From the NCBI GenBank assembly GCA_003868215.1, contig QWDQ01000017.1:62001-126000 (forward strand): a stretch of DNA of 64,000 nucleotides. The letters are read 5' to 3'. This document shows, piece after piece, positions 11,488 to 24,065 of the stretch; the first letter of the stretch is position 1; every line of letters starts with the position of its first letter. Source of the DNA: Pseudophaeomoniella oleicola (lineage: Eukaryota > Ascomycota > Eurotiomycetes > Phaeomoniellales > Phaeomoniellaceae). Below the pieces are notes generated by a model, which saw only the letters and a program-made list of their open reading frames with translations, was not told where the DNA came from and did not search any database. Position numbers and translations under genes: made by a program.

Positions 11488-13476
11488 GTTTGTAAGTGGA
11501 TGGAGTACAAGAACAAACCACGACATGAAACCGAGAGCGTGCTTGAAGCTTTATAGGACTCGCAGTTCGGGCCATGGCCGTCCTCATGATTGTACAAATT
11601 CAGGGGTCTCGAAGCGAGAGCAAGCTGCGGCACTTGTAATGCCGTCGAAGTTGAAACCCCCCATTTACATCTAGAACGATCTGAATAATTTGACCTAGAG
11701 CCTTAATCTTGAATGACGGAAGTGAAGGTGAAAAAGCGCACCAATGGCCAGTGGTTTCGAGAGTGCAAAGGAGTGTCCATCCCGATCATAGTTAGGCCAT
11801 GAGACTGTAACCACAGTACCTGATATCGTAAGCGAGCATGTAATTGAGCAGCGAAGTATAAGGCTTACTGGGCCGCTTCCCGTTAAGCCTGAAGTGTTGG
11901 TCTCCTGGAGAGGATGGCCTCATGTTTCATGTCTCAGTACGGGTGGTTTCGATGAAAGGATTTAGCGAAGCATCTCAGACTCGCTTACTGGATGCCAAGA
12001 GGCCAGATGTGGCCGATGAGGTTGAAGTGGTCAGAAGGTCATTGTTGACACCGGAGAATCAATTGTTCTGCACTCAAACCGGCTGGCGGCTTCACTGACC
12101 AACTAAATATTCCCACCATTCACATGCATGTAGTCGGAGATGGTATCCCATTGCTCCCTCCAAGTGTGTGTTTTGTGGCGTTGACATTGTTCAAGTGATG
12201 TTTCGGTATCCAAGCCTTAGCTTCAAGCCACTTTATCCACCAATTGACTACTCAAACTGGCGAAACCACAAGAGGGATGCTATGTCCCGCGCACAATGTA
12301 CGCGAAACACAAATAAGGTTGGATAGTAGTGTTGACTTCCATACCGAGCCGAACGATGCCAGTCCAATTGGGGAGCTGAAGATGCTCTGCAGGAGATCAA
12401 GGCCCAGATATTTAGGGATATGCCGAAGAAGAGCCTAATATTATACGTGCTCCTCGTTTGTTCCAGAACGTGGGTAGACCCGATCCACAAGTGTCCACAA
12501 ACGTCTGTCTTCTGCAAGATGCGAGATGCGAGATGCCTCGATGCCTATCATAGGGAGAGTGGCAAGATATGCAGAGTTGCCATGGCGTTTGGGTCGAACA
12601 AGAGGTCTGCCAAATGCTCTAGCAACAACCATGCAGGTTGCCATGCAAACCCCCCAAAAAGCCTCTCTACTTTACCAGACATGCTCGTGGTAGATGCGTT
12701 GCGAACCCGATCATCAGAAACAGAATCATTGTCGTCAATTGTCTAATTTGTCGTTGGCAGGTGCGCTCTTTATTCTCTCGGCGAATTGATGCACCCCTGT
12801 CCCAACCCATAACCTCGAACGTCCAGACCCTAGCCCGGCTCCTGTGTGGTTTTCGTATAACTGTGAAGCAACAAATCTTCAATGGCTTTGCGTCGTAAGG
12901 CAGAATGAGGGACTGACTGATACTCGTCGTGATGGATCTATGATCAGCCTTTCCACTGTTGATCAGGTGCACAGACCACCAATTTACTGGTCCCTACATC
13001 GGCCTCGGTATTGCGACTGTGACACTGTTGTTGCAAGCGTAGCGATACAATCGCAATCGCAATCGCAATCACTGCAATGTCTGCTCTCTCGGAGTCGAGA
13101 ATATCGGCAGTCCTTCATTCAGTCAGCGGCACCAAGGTAGAGACTCAATCGTATTTGGCTTATCGCGCGCAGCAGTAACGTTAAGCTTGGCTTTAACTAG
13201 AACTTCAGAAACAGGAAGGTCGTATTGCTGATCAACATGCGTCGAGTTCCAACACAAGTCGGTCCTCCTGCTGCCTAATAGGTATGGACATATAATAGGT
13301 ACGCAGTCAAGCCGAAAAATCTAATTTGACAATGATACCCATTACTATCTATCACGCCCTTATCCCTCTGTCGGCCAGTCAATAGTGCATGACAGATTAG
13401 CCAGAAGCTGAAACTCCCCGTTGCTGTCTCGCATCATCGAATGCTGAGCATGTCCTAAGCAGTCTGTTCCCAAGCC
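11488..13476. other. 2-kb intergenic region between arabinanase and F-box genes
   Basis: No supportable gene. There is a short tandem of the hexamer CGCAAT at about 13048-13072. The first few hundred bases (11488-11900) are the promoter side of the minus-strand GH43 gene. Open frames here are short and lack recognisable domains or splice-consistent extensions. Confidence 0.4.
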
Positions 13477-15591
13477 ATGACTACTACCCTTGAGGAGATG
13501 TCTCGTCACCAGAAAAGATCGGAACAGTCAGACAGTAGCATTTCAAGGCTGGAAGCTCTTCCTGTAGAACTACTTCAGAGTATTTTTGAACATGTGAGGG
13601 CGCTCACTATAATCGGTTAACACCAATGCTGACAGATACGAGCTCTGCAATGCTGACGGGCGACCAATGCCATGGCTAATCGTTGCCTCATCCCAATCAA
13701 AGAGACTCCGGGAAGTAGCTGTATCACTACTATTCAGAACTCTCAGCGTCGATTTCGGCTTGTCGAATCACGGCCTCAAATCAACCTCGGAGGGAGATGA
13801 GACGGTGCTGGATTTTCTCCTGCAAAATGAGCAGTTTGCTGGTTATGTCAGGACTCTAGAGTTCAATTGCAGCCTCGAGAATGTGAACCATGCTGCTGTC
13901 GAGAAGTTTGGGGTCCTCCTGCCTCATTTCACGAGCCTCAAACTCATCAGGTGGGCAAAGTGATGGAACGGGCTAAGCATCTTTGACTAACAATCACCAG
14001 TCTTCCTGGCCACCTTGATGATGTCAATGCATTGCTCGAAGATCGGAAACCTGGGTTCGGCATCGCTTTCAATTCTGAATCTTTCTGGAGGACCTGGGAT
14101 CAGAGGACCTATGATCAGAGGCCCCATGGGATAACTTGGATGAACCGTTTCAGAAATCTGCCAAATATCGAAGTGATTCGTGTCGTTACTCAAGATATGT
14201 GTCGCGTCCAACCTCTCTTCGACCTACAACCTCGGTTAAAAGGCATGACTCTAATAACGAAAGACCTCAGTTTCAATGAAGTGTGCCCAGATCCCCCAAG
14301 CATCTCGTATGAGCCTTCAGCAGACCACCCGTTTGATATACCACCGTTGGAAGATCTCCGCATAGTGGGACTGCTCGGACTCAGGGCTTCAGCTAACGAA
14401 ACCCAGCATCACCATCGAGTCAGTGAGAGGATAGCGTTCTTGAATTGTATCCAGTGGGACTTTCTCCGGTCTCTGGACCTTGATGGCGGCGTTACAGTCG
14501 AGAGATTCCTTAATCATTACGGAAACCGCCTTTCAGCACTCCGAGCCCTCTCTTTACGGCCTTACTGCCCGAACGATCCTTTTATGGAGTATGTACCGGC
14601 CGTTGAAGCCACCTCTCGCTTTATCGAGGCATCTCCTGGCATCCGTAGACTCAAATCACTTCACTTACATGGGTATTCTCAACATCTTTCTCTCAAATCA
14701 TTGGAATCCCCAACGCTTCAATCACTGCGTGTCCACAATCTTGAATTACCTAACCGTCCGACACACTCTGTGGTTCGTCCCGCTTCCGATATCTATCATT
14801 TAGCACACTATTGCCCTTCCCTGGTTCATTTGGCCATTGACTTTCCCGAGATGAGGGATATGTTTCACCCTACCGCAACGTCGGGTGTTCCTGCAGACAT
14901 GGCTGCCTACACATTCCTTCAAGCGATTGCTTCAATACCGCAACTTTCACACCTTCACCTGTTCCCACCATATATCCAGCCCGGGGTCGGCGAACCTGAC
15001 GCATTCAGGCAGCCTCTTGCAGACGACAGCCTTGCCATTCGCCTCTTTCAACATGCTAAATCATACCAAGCATGTCATAAGCAAAAGAAGGAGCAGTCAA
15101 AAGGCCCACAAGGCAACCCGGGGAGCCTGTGGCAGCAAGAAGCAGGCCAGACTCTTCCCATTTCATCATCAGATTCGTCTATATATCCCTCCACCATCTC
15201 TGCTACGGCGTCCTCCATGCTCACAACCACAATGACCACTCCTTTGACTCATCTCTACATCTCTTCCACCTTCCACTTCACCCGCTTCATTTCCGACCCA
15301 TCGTTTGTTCCCCAATCGTGGCTCGTCTATAGCCCCAACACACCCCTACCGCTCTTACCGCCCCCATCGTGTTCTTCTATCACCGACTCCAACTTCAAAT
15401 CGCCACCATCCCAATCCTCGCCTCCGTCTCGCTTCTTCATGACTCTCCGTCAACCCGGAAAGGACTACGAATATCAACAAGTTTGGGAGGGGGAGAAGAT
15501 GCTGACGACAGAGGTTCGGAAAGACAAGGTTCCGAGGAGTTACGGGATTGGATTTGCGGATGGAGTTGGTTCAGGGGGATGGAAATGGTAG
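13477..15591 (+). CDS. F-box protein with leucine-rich-repeat-like C-terminal region
   Basis: Model: exons 13477-13593, 13643-13950 and 14001-15591; 671 aa. The F-box is at residues about 24-41 (LEALPVELLQSIFEH), directly before intron 1. Intron 1 must end at the AG of CGAG (13641-13642), because the earlier CAG leads to an in-frame stop. The rest has irregular Leu-rich segments (LRSLDLDGG, LRALSLRPY, LKSLHLHGY, LQSLRVHNLEL) typical of fungal F-box/LRR-like adaptors that recruit substrates to SCF ubiquitin ligases. A low-complexity Ser/Pro/Thr stretch at about residues 500-610 precedes a conserved-looking tail (QVWEGEKMLTTEV). The substrate is unknown. Cytosolic or nuclear; no signal peptide. 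Confidence 0.8.
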
Positions 15592-16823
15592 ACTGGCCGC
15601 GTTAAAAGGCATCTGCCAATTCGGGACTAAGCATCTATCGGCGACTATGGCCTTAACCTGATTTGCACCGGCTGGATTGCTGCGAATACGGAGCACACTG
15701 TGACTGAGGTGAAGAGAGCCAGAGTAGCATGTTGGACCTACTCGAACACCTTGTCTGGCAGCATCGTATCGACGTTGGACGGTGCCTCGGCGAGGCGTAG
15801 CATCGACATAACGCGGCATGCGGCACTGACAATGATGGAGGGTTTGCGTCGACACAAACAAGATCGGTATTCATCCAGTCAGCTGCCGAACTAGGGTCGG
15901 AAGACGGGTGCCACTGACATTGACTGGAGAGTGAAACTGCGGTTCTGCGTGACGGCGAACAAGGTCACCTGCGTCCATTCAACATGGTCCCTCGCAAAAT
16001 GGTCGAGGACATAGCCAATGAGATAGTAGCTTACTACTCCGTGGCTACCAAAAGCAAGATATGCCACCCCCAGGCCTGAGGAACGCGAGTGCTCCTCGCT
16101 GACGGCCCGAGCGTATCCTCTGGAAGCGACAGGGGTTGACGATATGCAATTACCTTGGCGAGAGACTTTGGATTAGGTAGTCATCTTGCGCACTTGAGCA
16201 CTACAGTCATGGAATCTATAATGAGATATATGGTACCGTATTAGTTCTTGTTTTCTCTAAATCCGAGACTGTTTCTAAGAACCCTATCGACTTGATTCTC
16301 GCTGAGGGATCTCAAGGTGGTTTGTCGCGAAGTACTGGACTCGGCAAATCATGCTAGAGGAATCCCAAGAGCACATGCTAAAACTTGTTTACCCCTGATT
16401 TGGATGCATAATCATCCTCACTAACTTAACATCGTCTATTAATCAATTAATTGTCGACCAAGTACAATAGTTTCTCCGGGACTCCATCGTTAAGCGAGGT
16501 TCATCTCAACCGTGATGGAGAAATCTGCTGATCACGCCCGATCACAGATATGGCAACAGACTTGTAGCCCATGTATCACCACGGTGCGTATCACGTAGTA
16601 ATAGGACTAACACGTCTCCGTCGCCGATGTACTACGTAGTAACGGACCTAGCCGGAAGATCCCTACCCCTATGGAAGACGACGATCTAACCAATTCATGT
16701 GCTTGATGCAGGCACATGCTTATGACAAGGATCAAAGCATGGCAGTATATGATCGATCAGGTACCGCTCCACCTCTTCCAGCCATGGCGGTTCTTTGGTT
16801 CACAGCTGCAGTCGCTATCTACG
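15592..16823. other. 1.2-kb intergenic region
   Basis: It holds the 3' flank of the F-box gene and the promoter of the sphingomyelinase-like gene. TACGTAGTA words recur at about 16590-16640. No gene is supported on either strand. Confidence 0.4.
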
Positions 16824-18897
16824 ATGAAGCTTCTATACCTCTTGCAAGGAAGCATCTTGAGCTCTGTCGCCTTGGGAGCCACGTTACCGTCATCGGATAT
16901 CCACAAACGGGACGACATCACCACGATTCTGACGGATATTGAAAATGCTACGACGTGTACTGCTTGCGAGGTACCACATCATGTCTCGCGGTTCTGAATT
17001 CGCCTGACCCCTCTAGTCTCTCCTGGCTGTTTTGAAAACCGTGGCGCACTTAGGAAATGACGCCTTTGTCAACGTCATTACCGGTGTCTGCGTTGGTCTC
17101 GAGGTCAGTATTTGCCATTCCCAACGATTTAGACAGCTGTTGATCCATGTACAGGTGGAAGATGAAGATGTCTGTGACGGGGCGATTTCAAGGGAAGGAC
17201 CGATCCTTGCTCACGATCTAAGGGAGATGGACATCCCTTCCCACACGGCTCAGCTCTTCTGCACAACAATCTTCGGTCTATGCGGCTACCCAGATGTGAC
17301 CCCTTATACAGTCGAGTTTCCCTCTGCCAAGCCAGCAAACGCTTCACGGCCTGAACCAAGCGGAGAAACTCCCATTCAGGTCGTACATATTAGCGATATC
17401 CATGTTGATCTATCCTACGAACCTGGAGCAAACTACAATTGCACCAAGAACATCTGCTGTCGACCGTATACGTCAGCCGACGCTCCTGGGAATACCAGTT
17501 ATCCTGCCGGTCCCTATGGCAATTCGCAGTGTGATTCCCCTCTCAGTCTGGAAGAGAGCATGTACGAGGCTATCGAGAGGCTGGTACCCGATGCATCGTT
17601 CACAATATTTACTGGGGACGTGGTCGAAGGCGCAGTTTGGCTTGTCAACGAAACGGAGGTCACCAATGACTTGAATAATGCTTACTCGCATATGGCGGCG
17701 CTCAATCACGTTTACGGTGTCGTCGGCAACCATGATGCAGCTCCGGTCAACAGCTTTCCTCCGAGCACCGTCAACACAACAATTTCCAGCCAATGGGTAT
17801 ATGATGCACTCTCCTCCGACTGGAGCACCTGGATTGGAAGTAGTGCCGCTGCAAGCGCTGATGACTATGGCGCTTACTCGGTTCTATATCCAGGTGGAAA
17901 CCTGCGGATTATCTCGTTCAACACAAACCTTTATTACAGGGAGAACTTCTGGCTGTACGAGGAAACAATGGAGACCGACCCTGACGGTCAGTTGGCATGG
18001 CTTGTGAGCGAACTATCAGCTGCCGAGGCTGCCGGTGAACGAGTATGGCTCATGGGCCATATGCCAATGGGATCCGGCGACACTTTTCACGACGGCTCCA
18101 ACTACTTTGACCAAATCGTCCAGCGCTACGATGCTACCATCTCTGCCCTCTTCTTCGGTCACACCCATAGAGATGAATTTGAGATCGCATACTCGGACTA
18201 CAGCAACCCTTCCGCATCCAACGCCGTGGCCATGTCGTACGTTGCTCCGGCCCTGACTCCAACCTCCGGCAACCCGACGTTCCGTGTCTACTCCGTCGAC
18301 CCCGTCACATTCGCCATCCTCGACTACACCGTCTACATCACCAACCTGTCGTCTCCAACCTATCAATCAGGCCCTACATGGGAACGCTACTATTCCGCCA
18401 AAGAAACCTACGGATCCCTCCTCTCCCCTCCCGTCACCGACCCCAACGCCGAACTCACCCCGGCCTTCTGGCACAACCTGACCACCCTCTTCGAATCCGA
18501 CGACTCCGTCTTCCAAGCCTACTACGCCCGCAAAACCCGCGGCTCCGTTGACCCTCCCTCAGCCACGTGTACCGGAACCTGCAAAACCGACGAAATCTGC
18601 CAACTCCGCGCCGCGCAGAGCCAATACAACTGCGTCACCGTGACCCCCGGCGTGCACTTCAAAAAGCGAGACTCGTCGAGTAGTAGCAGTAGTAGTAGTA
18701 GTAGTAGTAGTGCTGCTGCTTCCACGGCGCAACATGCCGCCGACGCCGACGCCGACGCCGACGACGACTGTTCCGGCTCCATGGCCCGCACGATCTTCGC
18801 GAACTTCGCAAACGATGTCGTCACGTTCAAGACGGTTTTGCAACAACAGCTCGGGGACGGATTTATGGATCAGAACATTAGCACTAGTACTGGTTGA
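16824..18897 (+). CDS. Secreted acid sphingomyelinase-like phosphodiesterase (saposin B + calcineurin-like domain)
   Basis: Model: exons 16824-16970, 17017-17103 and 17155-18897; 658 aa. A signal peptide (MKLLYLLQGSILSSVALGA) is followed by a KR processing site and a saposin-B domain (about residues 43-125) with paired cysteines (CTACE, GVCVGLE, EDVCDG, LFCTTIFGLCG). The metallophosphatase domain has the binuclear-metal motifs DIH (159-161), GD (232-233), GNHD (269-272), GHMPMG and GHTHRDEF. This is the acid sphingomyelinase layout, so cleavage of sphingomyelin-like or other phosphodiesters outside the cell or in the vacuole is expected. The 51-nt second intron keeps the frame open, but removing it restores a normal saposin fold. 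Near the C terminus a run of 13 Ser (AGT repeat at about 18679-18710) and an Asp-Ala repeat form a low-complexity linker. Confidence 0.9.
18676..18770 (+). repeat. Trinucleotide repeats coding for poly-Ser and Asp-Ala tracts
   Basis: AGT/AGC triplets (about 18676-18710) give 13 consecutive serines in the sphingomyelinase-like protein. GCC-GAC triplets (about 18737-18768) give an alternating Ala-Asp run. Both are likely to vary in length between strains. Confidence 0.8.
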
Positions 18898-19500
18898 GAT
18901 CCATCTTAGACTGTTACGGGGTTTTTGTTGTAGTAGGTATATACCTCATGGTCATCTCTTATCCTCGCCTCCCCGCGGATCTAGTATGTAGGTACTCTCT
19001 ATCTCTATCTCTCTCTCACACACACACACACACACATACACAACGTTCCCCCCTTTCTTCCTTTTGTTCCATTCAAGATATGTCTGGCCTAGTCCAGTCT
19101 CTATCGCGCTATCACTTGAGATCTCGCCTGCTCGCTCACGTCCCATAGTTGTTATAAGATACATTGATCCTAGAGTAAGAGTCAATTTTGATTTTGATTT
19201 TGGATTCCAATTTCTAACGCTACGTTTTTAACGACGCTATGCTACTATTAATGTCTATTCATGCTATAGATAAAAGAGAGAAAGCCAGTTCTCGGAAAGT
19301 TTTCATGTATCCCAAATCAATCAATCCCTCCCTCTCCGTTGTGTGTTGAGAATTTCGTTTGTGAGATGGACCGGGGGATTTCCCCTTTCTTGTCTTTCTT
19401 TTAAAGATTTTCCCCCCCAAAAAGAATCGAAAGCAAATGGATGTACCTGTCTAGTCGTCTCAGGTAGATACTCTATTATGAAACGAGACACTTGTGTCTC
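18898..19500. other. Convergent spacer with (CA)n microsatellite
   Basis: The genes at both sides end here (plus-strand sphingomyelinase-like, minus-strand secreted protein). It contains CTCTAT repeats followed by a CA dinucleotide repeat at about 19016-19036, then TTTTGAT repeats at 19183-19203. I see no gene. Confidence 0.5.
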
Positions 19501-19980
19501 CTAGTACAATGCACCGCCCCCGACGACGAAAGCAAGAGCACCGATGAAGCCGAGCGCTGTCATACCGGCTCTCCTAGGGTCCAGGATGCTAAGGCGGTCA
19601 GCTGCGCCGGTGTACATGGGTAAGAATGCGCTGGTGGTCGGGTACCCGCCGACAGTACCGACTGCAGCACTGGTAGCGGCGGCGGCGGTGACGGTGGTGT
19701 CGATGCCGGCAATGATGCCACTGGCGTTGTATGCTGGAGTGGTGGTGTTGTATAGGTAACCTGACGCGGCGATGGAAGAGGTGTTGCTGCTGTTTCCGGA
19801 GACGGGATAGAGAGGGGCAGGAGTAGCGGTGATGTTGAGGATATAGGTGCTGCTCGGGGTGGTGCTGATTTCGTAATCCGAAAGGGATGGTGTATAGTAC
19901 GGGCTGGCCGGACTTGATTCGATGACGACTTGCGCAAAGGTGCAGAAAGCGAAGGAAAGGAGAGCGATCGTGTATTTCAT
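19501..19980 (-). CDS. Small secreted Ser/Thr-rich protein, possibly GPI-anchored
   Basis: 159 aa, one exon. The ATG at 19980 is chosen because it starts a signal peptide (MKYTIALLSFAFCTFAQ); the frame extends upstream but lacks such a segment. The mature region is rich in Ser, Thr, Ala, Pro and Tyr, with several N-glycosylation sequons (NIT, NSS, NTS, NTT, NAS). It ends in a hydrophobic tail of about 20 residues (ALGFIGALAFVVGGGALY) right at the C terminus, the usual layout of a GPI-anchor signal, although no clear small-residue omega site stands out. A cell-wall or plasma-membrane protein is likely. No known domain was recognised. Confidence 0.7.
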   Translation of the reverse strand: MKYTIALLSFAFCTFAQVVIESSPASPYYTPSLSDYEISTTPSSTYILNITATPAPLYPVSGNSSNTSSIAASGYLYNTTTPAYNASGIIAGIDTTVTAAAATSAAVGTVGGYPTTSAFLPMYTGAADRLSILDPRRAGMTALGFIGALAFVVGGGALY

Positions 19981-21462
19981 GACTGCGAGGAATTTGAGAG
20001 GCGTGAAGGAGGAGGAAGTGATGCAGGGGGCTTTGTGAGGATGTTTACGCGGACAAGTGAGTAGATGAGAAGAAGAATATGCTAAACTGTGTGGAATAGG
20101 GAGTCTGGTATAAAAAGCCAAACGGCAAAGAAAAGAAGAAAAAGAAACCCTCAGATATCCAGGGTATCAGTGGGCTAATATAGGTAGCAACCGAAGGAGC
20201 TCGTTTCGTGGTCTCGGGATGGCAAGCCACAAATGCCTGCATGAAGCAGCTCGCGGCACCTAGGAATGCAGGATCACCATCGTTCCGTTGAAAATGAAGC
20301 AGCAGACTCTATAATTAGCGCCGTATGATGCAAGCTTTGCTTCTTCTCATGGCCTCTCTCAGCATCAGCATCAGTTGCCTGGGAAGTGCATAGAATTCGC
20401 GCAGAGAAATGGCATCATCTTCCCGTGTGACTGAGGGGTAAAAGAGGGAGGATGCTGGGCAACGCGTGAGGTCTCAAGGAATGCTGGGGAGACACTTCTC
20501 AAACGTGCGTTCCTGCAAGGGTCGCCACGGGTACACGGGATGAAGCATGCCGTAAGGAATGCAGCGAAACCCGTTTGCCCCGACAACAGAGATGTCATTT
20601 TCATGAATGCCATCGTCTGTCTCTCGTGAGATCAGTGCCTGTCTATCTTTCGGACCGTGATGATGATGCTTCCTCTTGGCTCGCCATTTATCTGCGCATT
20701 GAGTCAGAAAGATATGAGTGATTAATAACACATCAGTGACGGTCATTGCTTTGAGGTCGCAGCCGCTCGGGATATCGATGGCAACTCACCAAAAAGAAGT
20801 TAGTCAATGCTGTCGCTGCGAAAAAGACGGGAACAGGTTCTTATGTAACCACCGTTCAAGACAATCCTCAGGCACCGTGCCCGATTCCCCCGAGACGTGG
20901 GGAATCCCGAGGAGCTAATTCTTATCGTACTTCTCGTTTCGTCCATCCGATGATGTTGGTGAGGTTGCGGATTGCCTTTCGTTCTGGTTGACTTGTAACG
21001 GTCGTTTTCCTTGTGGCAAGAGTCATCGCTGCCATTGATGAGGACGCTGTTATCAAGATCCTCGATCCCCAGGAGAGGAATTCCGAATGGAAGGCCAAGA
21101 TGTTGTAGATGTAGATGCTTCTGGTTGATGTCGATGGACCATGCTGCTGTGTATTATAAGACCATCATCCATAATTTGTGAGGTGAAGCAGATGTGTGTC
21201 AAGTAGGGATCCGGTTGAGACGTTGCTCTAGATCCGAAGGAGAGAAAGACTGCGTGTCGGGAGTTTGAAACACCTCACGTCATTGCCCGCATACACAATA
21301 TCTCTGAAGTCGACAACTTCATCTCAATCGCCCAACTATACGAGGCTTTTGAACTGCCTCTCTAGAAGCTCGTGATATCAGGACACTGTTTATGCAAACC
21401 ATTCAAGCTTTGCTCCCACTTCTTCAACTGCAGCAAATCCCTTCCACTATCAAGTCGGCAGA
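19981..21462. other. 1.5-kb intergenic region with possible gene relics
   Basis: 19981-20260 is the promoter side of the secreted-protein gene. On the plus strand, two short in-frame segments look protein-like: 21001-21107 (ending EWKAKML-stop) and about 21255-21366 (ending LYEAFELPL-stop). They are not joinable into a model I recognise and may be relics of one degraded gene. No complete gene is supported. Confidence 0.35.
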
Positions 21463-22420
21463 ATGACCTCGGGCAGCGATTATTACAAACTCGACTTGAA
21501 CCTCTACAGCGACCATCTCCAGCCTCCCTCACGACAGGCATACCTTCATATTCCTGAGACATATGATGCTGAAAAGCCCGAGCCATTGATAATAGGACTC
21601 CACGGAAAGCGACAGCCCCCCTCCGAGTTTGCCAATCACACTCGATTTCCCGAGTTTGGTTACACGGGCATCATCGTCTTCCCGGAAGGCATCAAGGTTA
21701 GTTGACAAGTTTTTCAGAATTGCGTTCGAGCTCTGACCTCAGCGCTAGCTACAATGGACAGGTGATCCTGAGGCACCTCGGCGGGAAGAAGTCGACGATA
21801 TTGCCTTTATCAATGTTCTTATTGACCATCTTCAGAGAGGCTACTCAATAGACTCGTCTCGGATCTACGTAGCTGGTTTCTCCAATGGCGGCGGCCTTGC
21901 AGCTTTACTCGCATGTGACGCCACAGCCTCTGTCCGTATAGCTGCTTTCGCCATATCGTCGGGAGCATTCTACACCGATCCAGCACTCAAGGAACCATTA
22001 TTTAGTCAGTGTCATCCAACAAAGTTGCCTGTGCCTATTCTTGAGTTCCATGGAGACAGCGATCCGGTAATCCACTACGATGGCAAGACGACCCCAGACG
22101 GCGTGACGTACAATCTGCTCGACTGGATGAAGGGTTGGGCTGTGCGCAATGGCTGCAAGGATGGCGACCACAAGACCATCTGGGACGGACAGGTCAAGCG
22201 ATATTCTTGGCAGCACGACGGAGGGGAAGTGCTGCTTCATTACTACATCCATGGATTCGGGCATGGATGGCCCTCGACATATCCACTCAACAACGATGAG
22301 CAGCGGCATGGGCCAACGTGCTTCGATGGCACCCCAGTCGTGCTAGACTTCTATGCTCAGTTTCGTGTCCAGGATGGCAACAGGTTACGGAGCGTTGGAT
22401 CTAGATCTGAAGAGCTTTAA
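21463..22420 (+). CDS. Alpha/beta hydrolase of the PHB-depolymerase / feruloyl-esterase (CE1, LpqC-like) type
   Basis: Model: exons 21463-21696 and 21749-22420, intron with a GTTAGT donor; 301 aa. Serine-esterase elements are in order: oxyanion LHGK early, nucleophile elbow GFSNGGG, acid Asp in HGDSDPV, and catalytic His in GHGWPS followed by a Cys-containing end. This matches the polyhydroxybutyrate depolymerase/feruloyl and acetylxylan esterase group (COG3509-like). Most such fungal enzymes are secreted, but this one starts MTSGSDYYKLDLN with no signal peptide, so a cytosolic role is implied unless an upstream exon was missed. It lies 1.6 kb upstream of the AspRS-DUF2156 gene on the same strand, so it is worth testing as a partner hydrolase; that link is inference only. 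Substrate unknown. Confidence 0.8.
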
Positions 22421-24065
22421 GTGGTACCACGTCGAGGCGCTTGATCAGAAAGCCTCAACGGTCGCCCGCAATTAAGCAAGTCAACGATGACCAATGTGGT
22501 CCCGAGTAGATGGTCCACCCCGCACAATCAATACATACCGTAGTAGTCGGGCCTGTATTACTACTATGTAATACTCTGATAGCGAACTTGGCATCGGCAT
22601 TATCACGTTGCAGGCTCATTAATTGGGCAGCAGGTTGACCGTTGGGACTAAAAAGCCTGGCGACAACCTGGGAGGTTTAGTCTGCAATCTCATCTGTACC
22701 TTGCAGAGCTTGGAACATGGACGTTGACAGGCGAATAACATTGGGGGATTGTGTCCGCTGTAACGTCCAGAAACTTGGAAGAGGATCAACTTGCTGTCAG
22801 GGATTCAAGGGATCACGATGTCAAACCAGTCTCTGACTTCAGTGATCCGACCTTTGCACTGCTGTTGTTGGTAATCAGATATGATGTAATGTTGTCGGGG
22901 ATCAGGGCGACTTGAAGGACGGTTAATGCCGAGCTACCGGGTTATCAATTACAGTACCTAAAGCATAGTTAAACACAGTTAAGCCTTCTTTGTTGACTTA
23001 TCATACTATGTACATAGTGTTCCCCCCCACAACCACCGGCACTTTCAAGTGTCATCTAGCGGAGGTCTAGTTAAAGCGACGCCCAGACATTCCCGTTACA
23101 CCCACGAAAGGGCGGCAACTATTTCCTGCCATAGAGATTGGATTAGCCCTATTACAATGGCATCGGCCCCTCCTAGACTGTTCCTTAGGCATGGAAGATT
23201 TATCCTATTTTTGCGAACGGTCCATTTCATTTGTCACTGTACCTAGGTATATAGAAGCATTCCATCCAGTGACACGCCTGGTCACCTCTTTACTTAACTC
23301 CTAATTGTAGTAAATGTACGACATATGAATGACCTTATTGATTAGATGTCACTCACTACTACAGTGTTAATTACTACGTAGTATGTCCTTATAATTAGGT
23401 ACCTATGCGAGCTATGGTACTGGAGATAATTAAGGTAAATATAATTAAGTGACTGGGATTACAAGACCGCGCGAGTGTGTTCCGAAAGTAACGAAATGAT
23501 ATCATAAATACGCATTGTCACCACATGTGCCGACATGCCTTTTCCTCCCCTTTTCCTTAGTTTAGCATGTTACGACATTCAGTAAGTAGTCAGAGCTCGC
23601 CTCGTACTTGGATTCTATTAATGTTAGTAGAGCAATGATTGTCTCGGCCTAAGGTAATGGAAATCAGCATTGACCGTCATGATCTGCTCGTGAATCCCCG
23701 AGGCCATATACCACGTAGTACTGCAGTACTTGTATGAATGAATTGCCTCCCCGTACCTTTTATCACCTGCCCTCTTCTTCCTTCCTCAGTCACTTCCGAT
23801 CCCCTGCAAGGTTTTCCTGCTTGTTACTCTTGAAATTCTCTCTACATCTTCACTAGATATCCCCTGCTTCCACTGTACGTGCTCTGCGGTTTGCAGACAT
23901 TCTCAAACTTCTGCTTGTTGTGTTGCTGCAGTGACGTTTGCGTCGCGATTTCATTTTCAAGAGATACCCCTCAAGTACCGCGTCTTTGTTTCGTCTCTTC
24001 CCTCCAATCCCACAGAGTTCCCAGAGTGGCAACTGAGATACGACTTGTTGCACCATCTGGTCATC
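22421..24065. other. 1.6-kb intergenic region upstream of the AspRS-DUF2156 gene
   Basis: AT-rich with ACTACGTAGTA palindromes (about 23372, 23713) and TTAGGTACCTA at 23395. 23750-23930 is pyrimidine-rich (CCTTTTATCACC..., TTCTTCCTTCC), typical of a fungal 5' leader. The coding frame of the synthetase is open back to about 23931 but has no ATG before 24066. A leader intron ending near 23930 (GCTGCAG) is possible. Confidence 0.4.

Noticed and set aside
23931-24065. Upstream extension of the AspRS-DUF2156 reading frame
   Set aside because: The open frame begins with GTG and contains no ATG before 24066; the extra 45 residues resemble translated leader.
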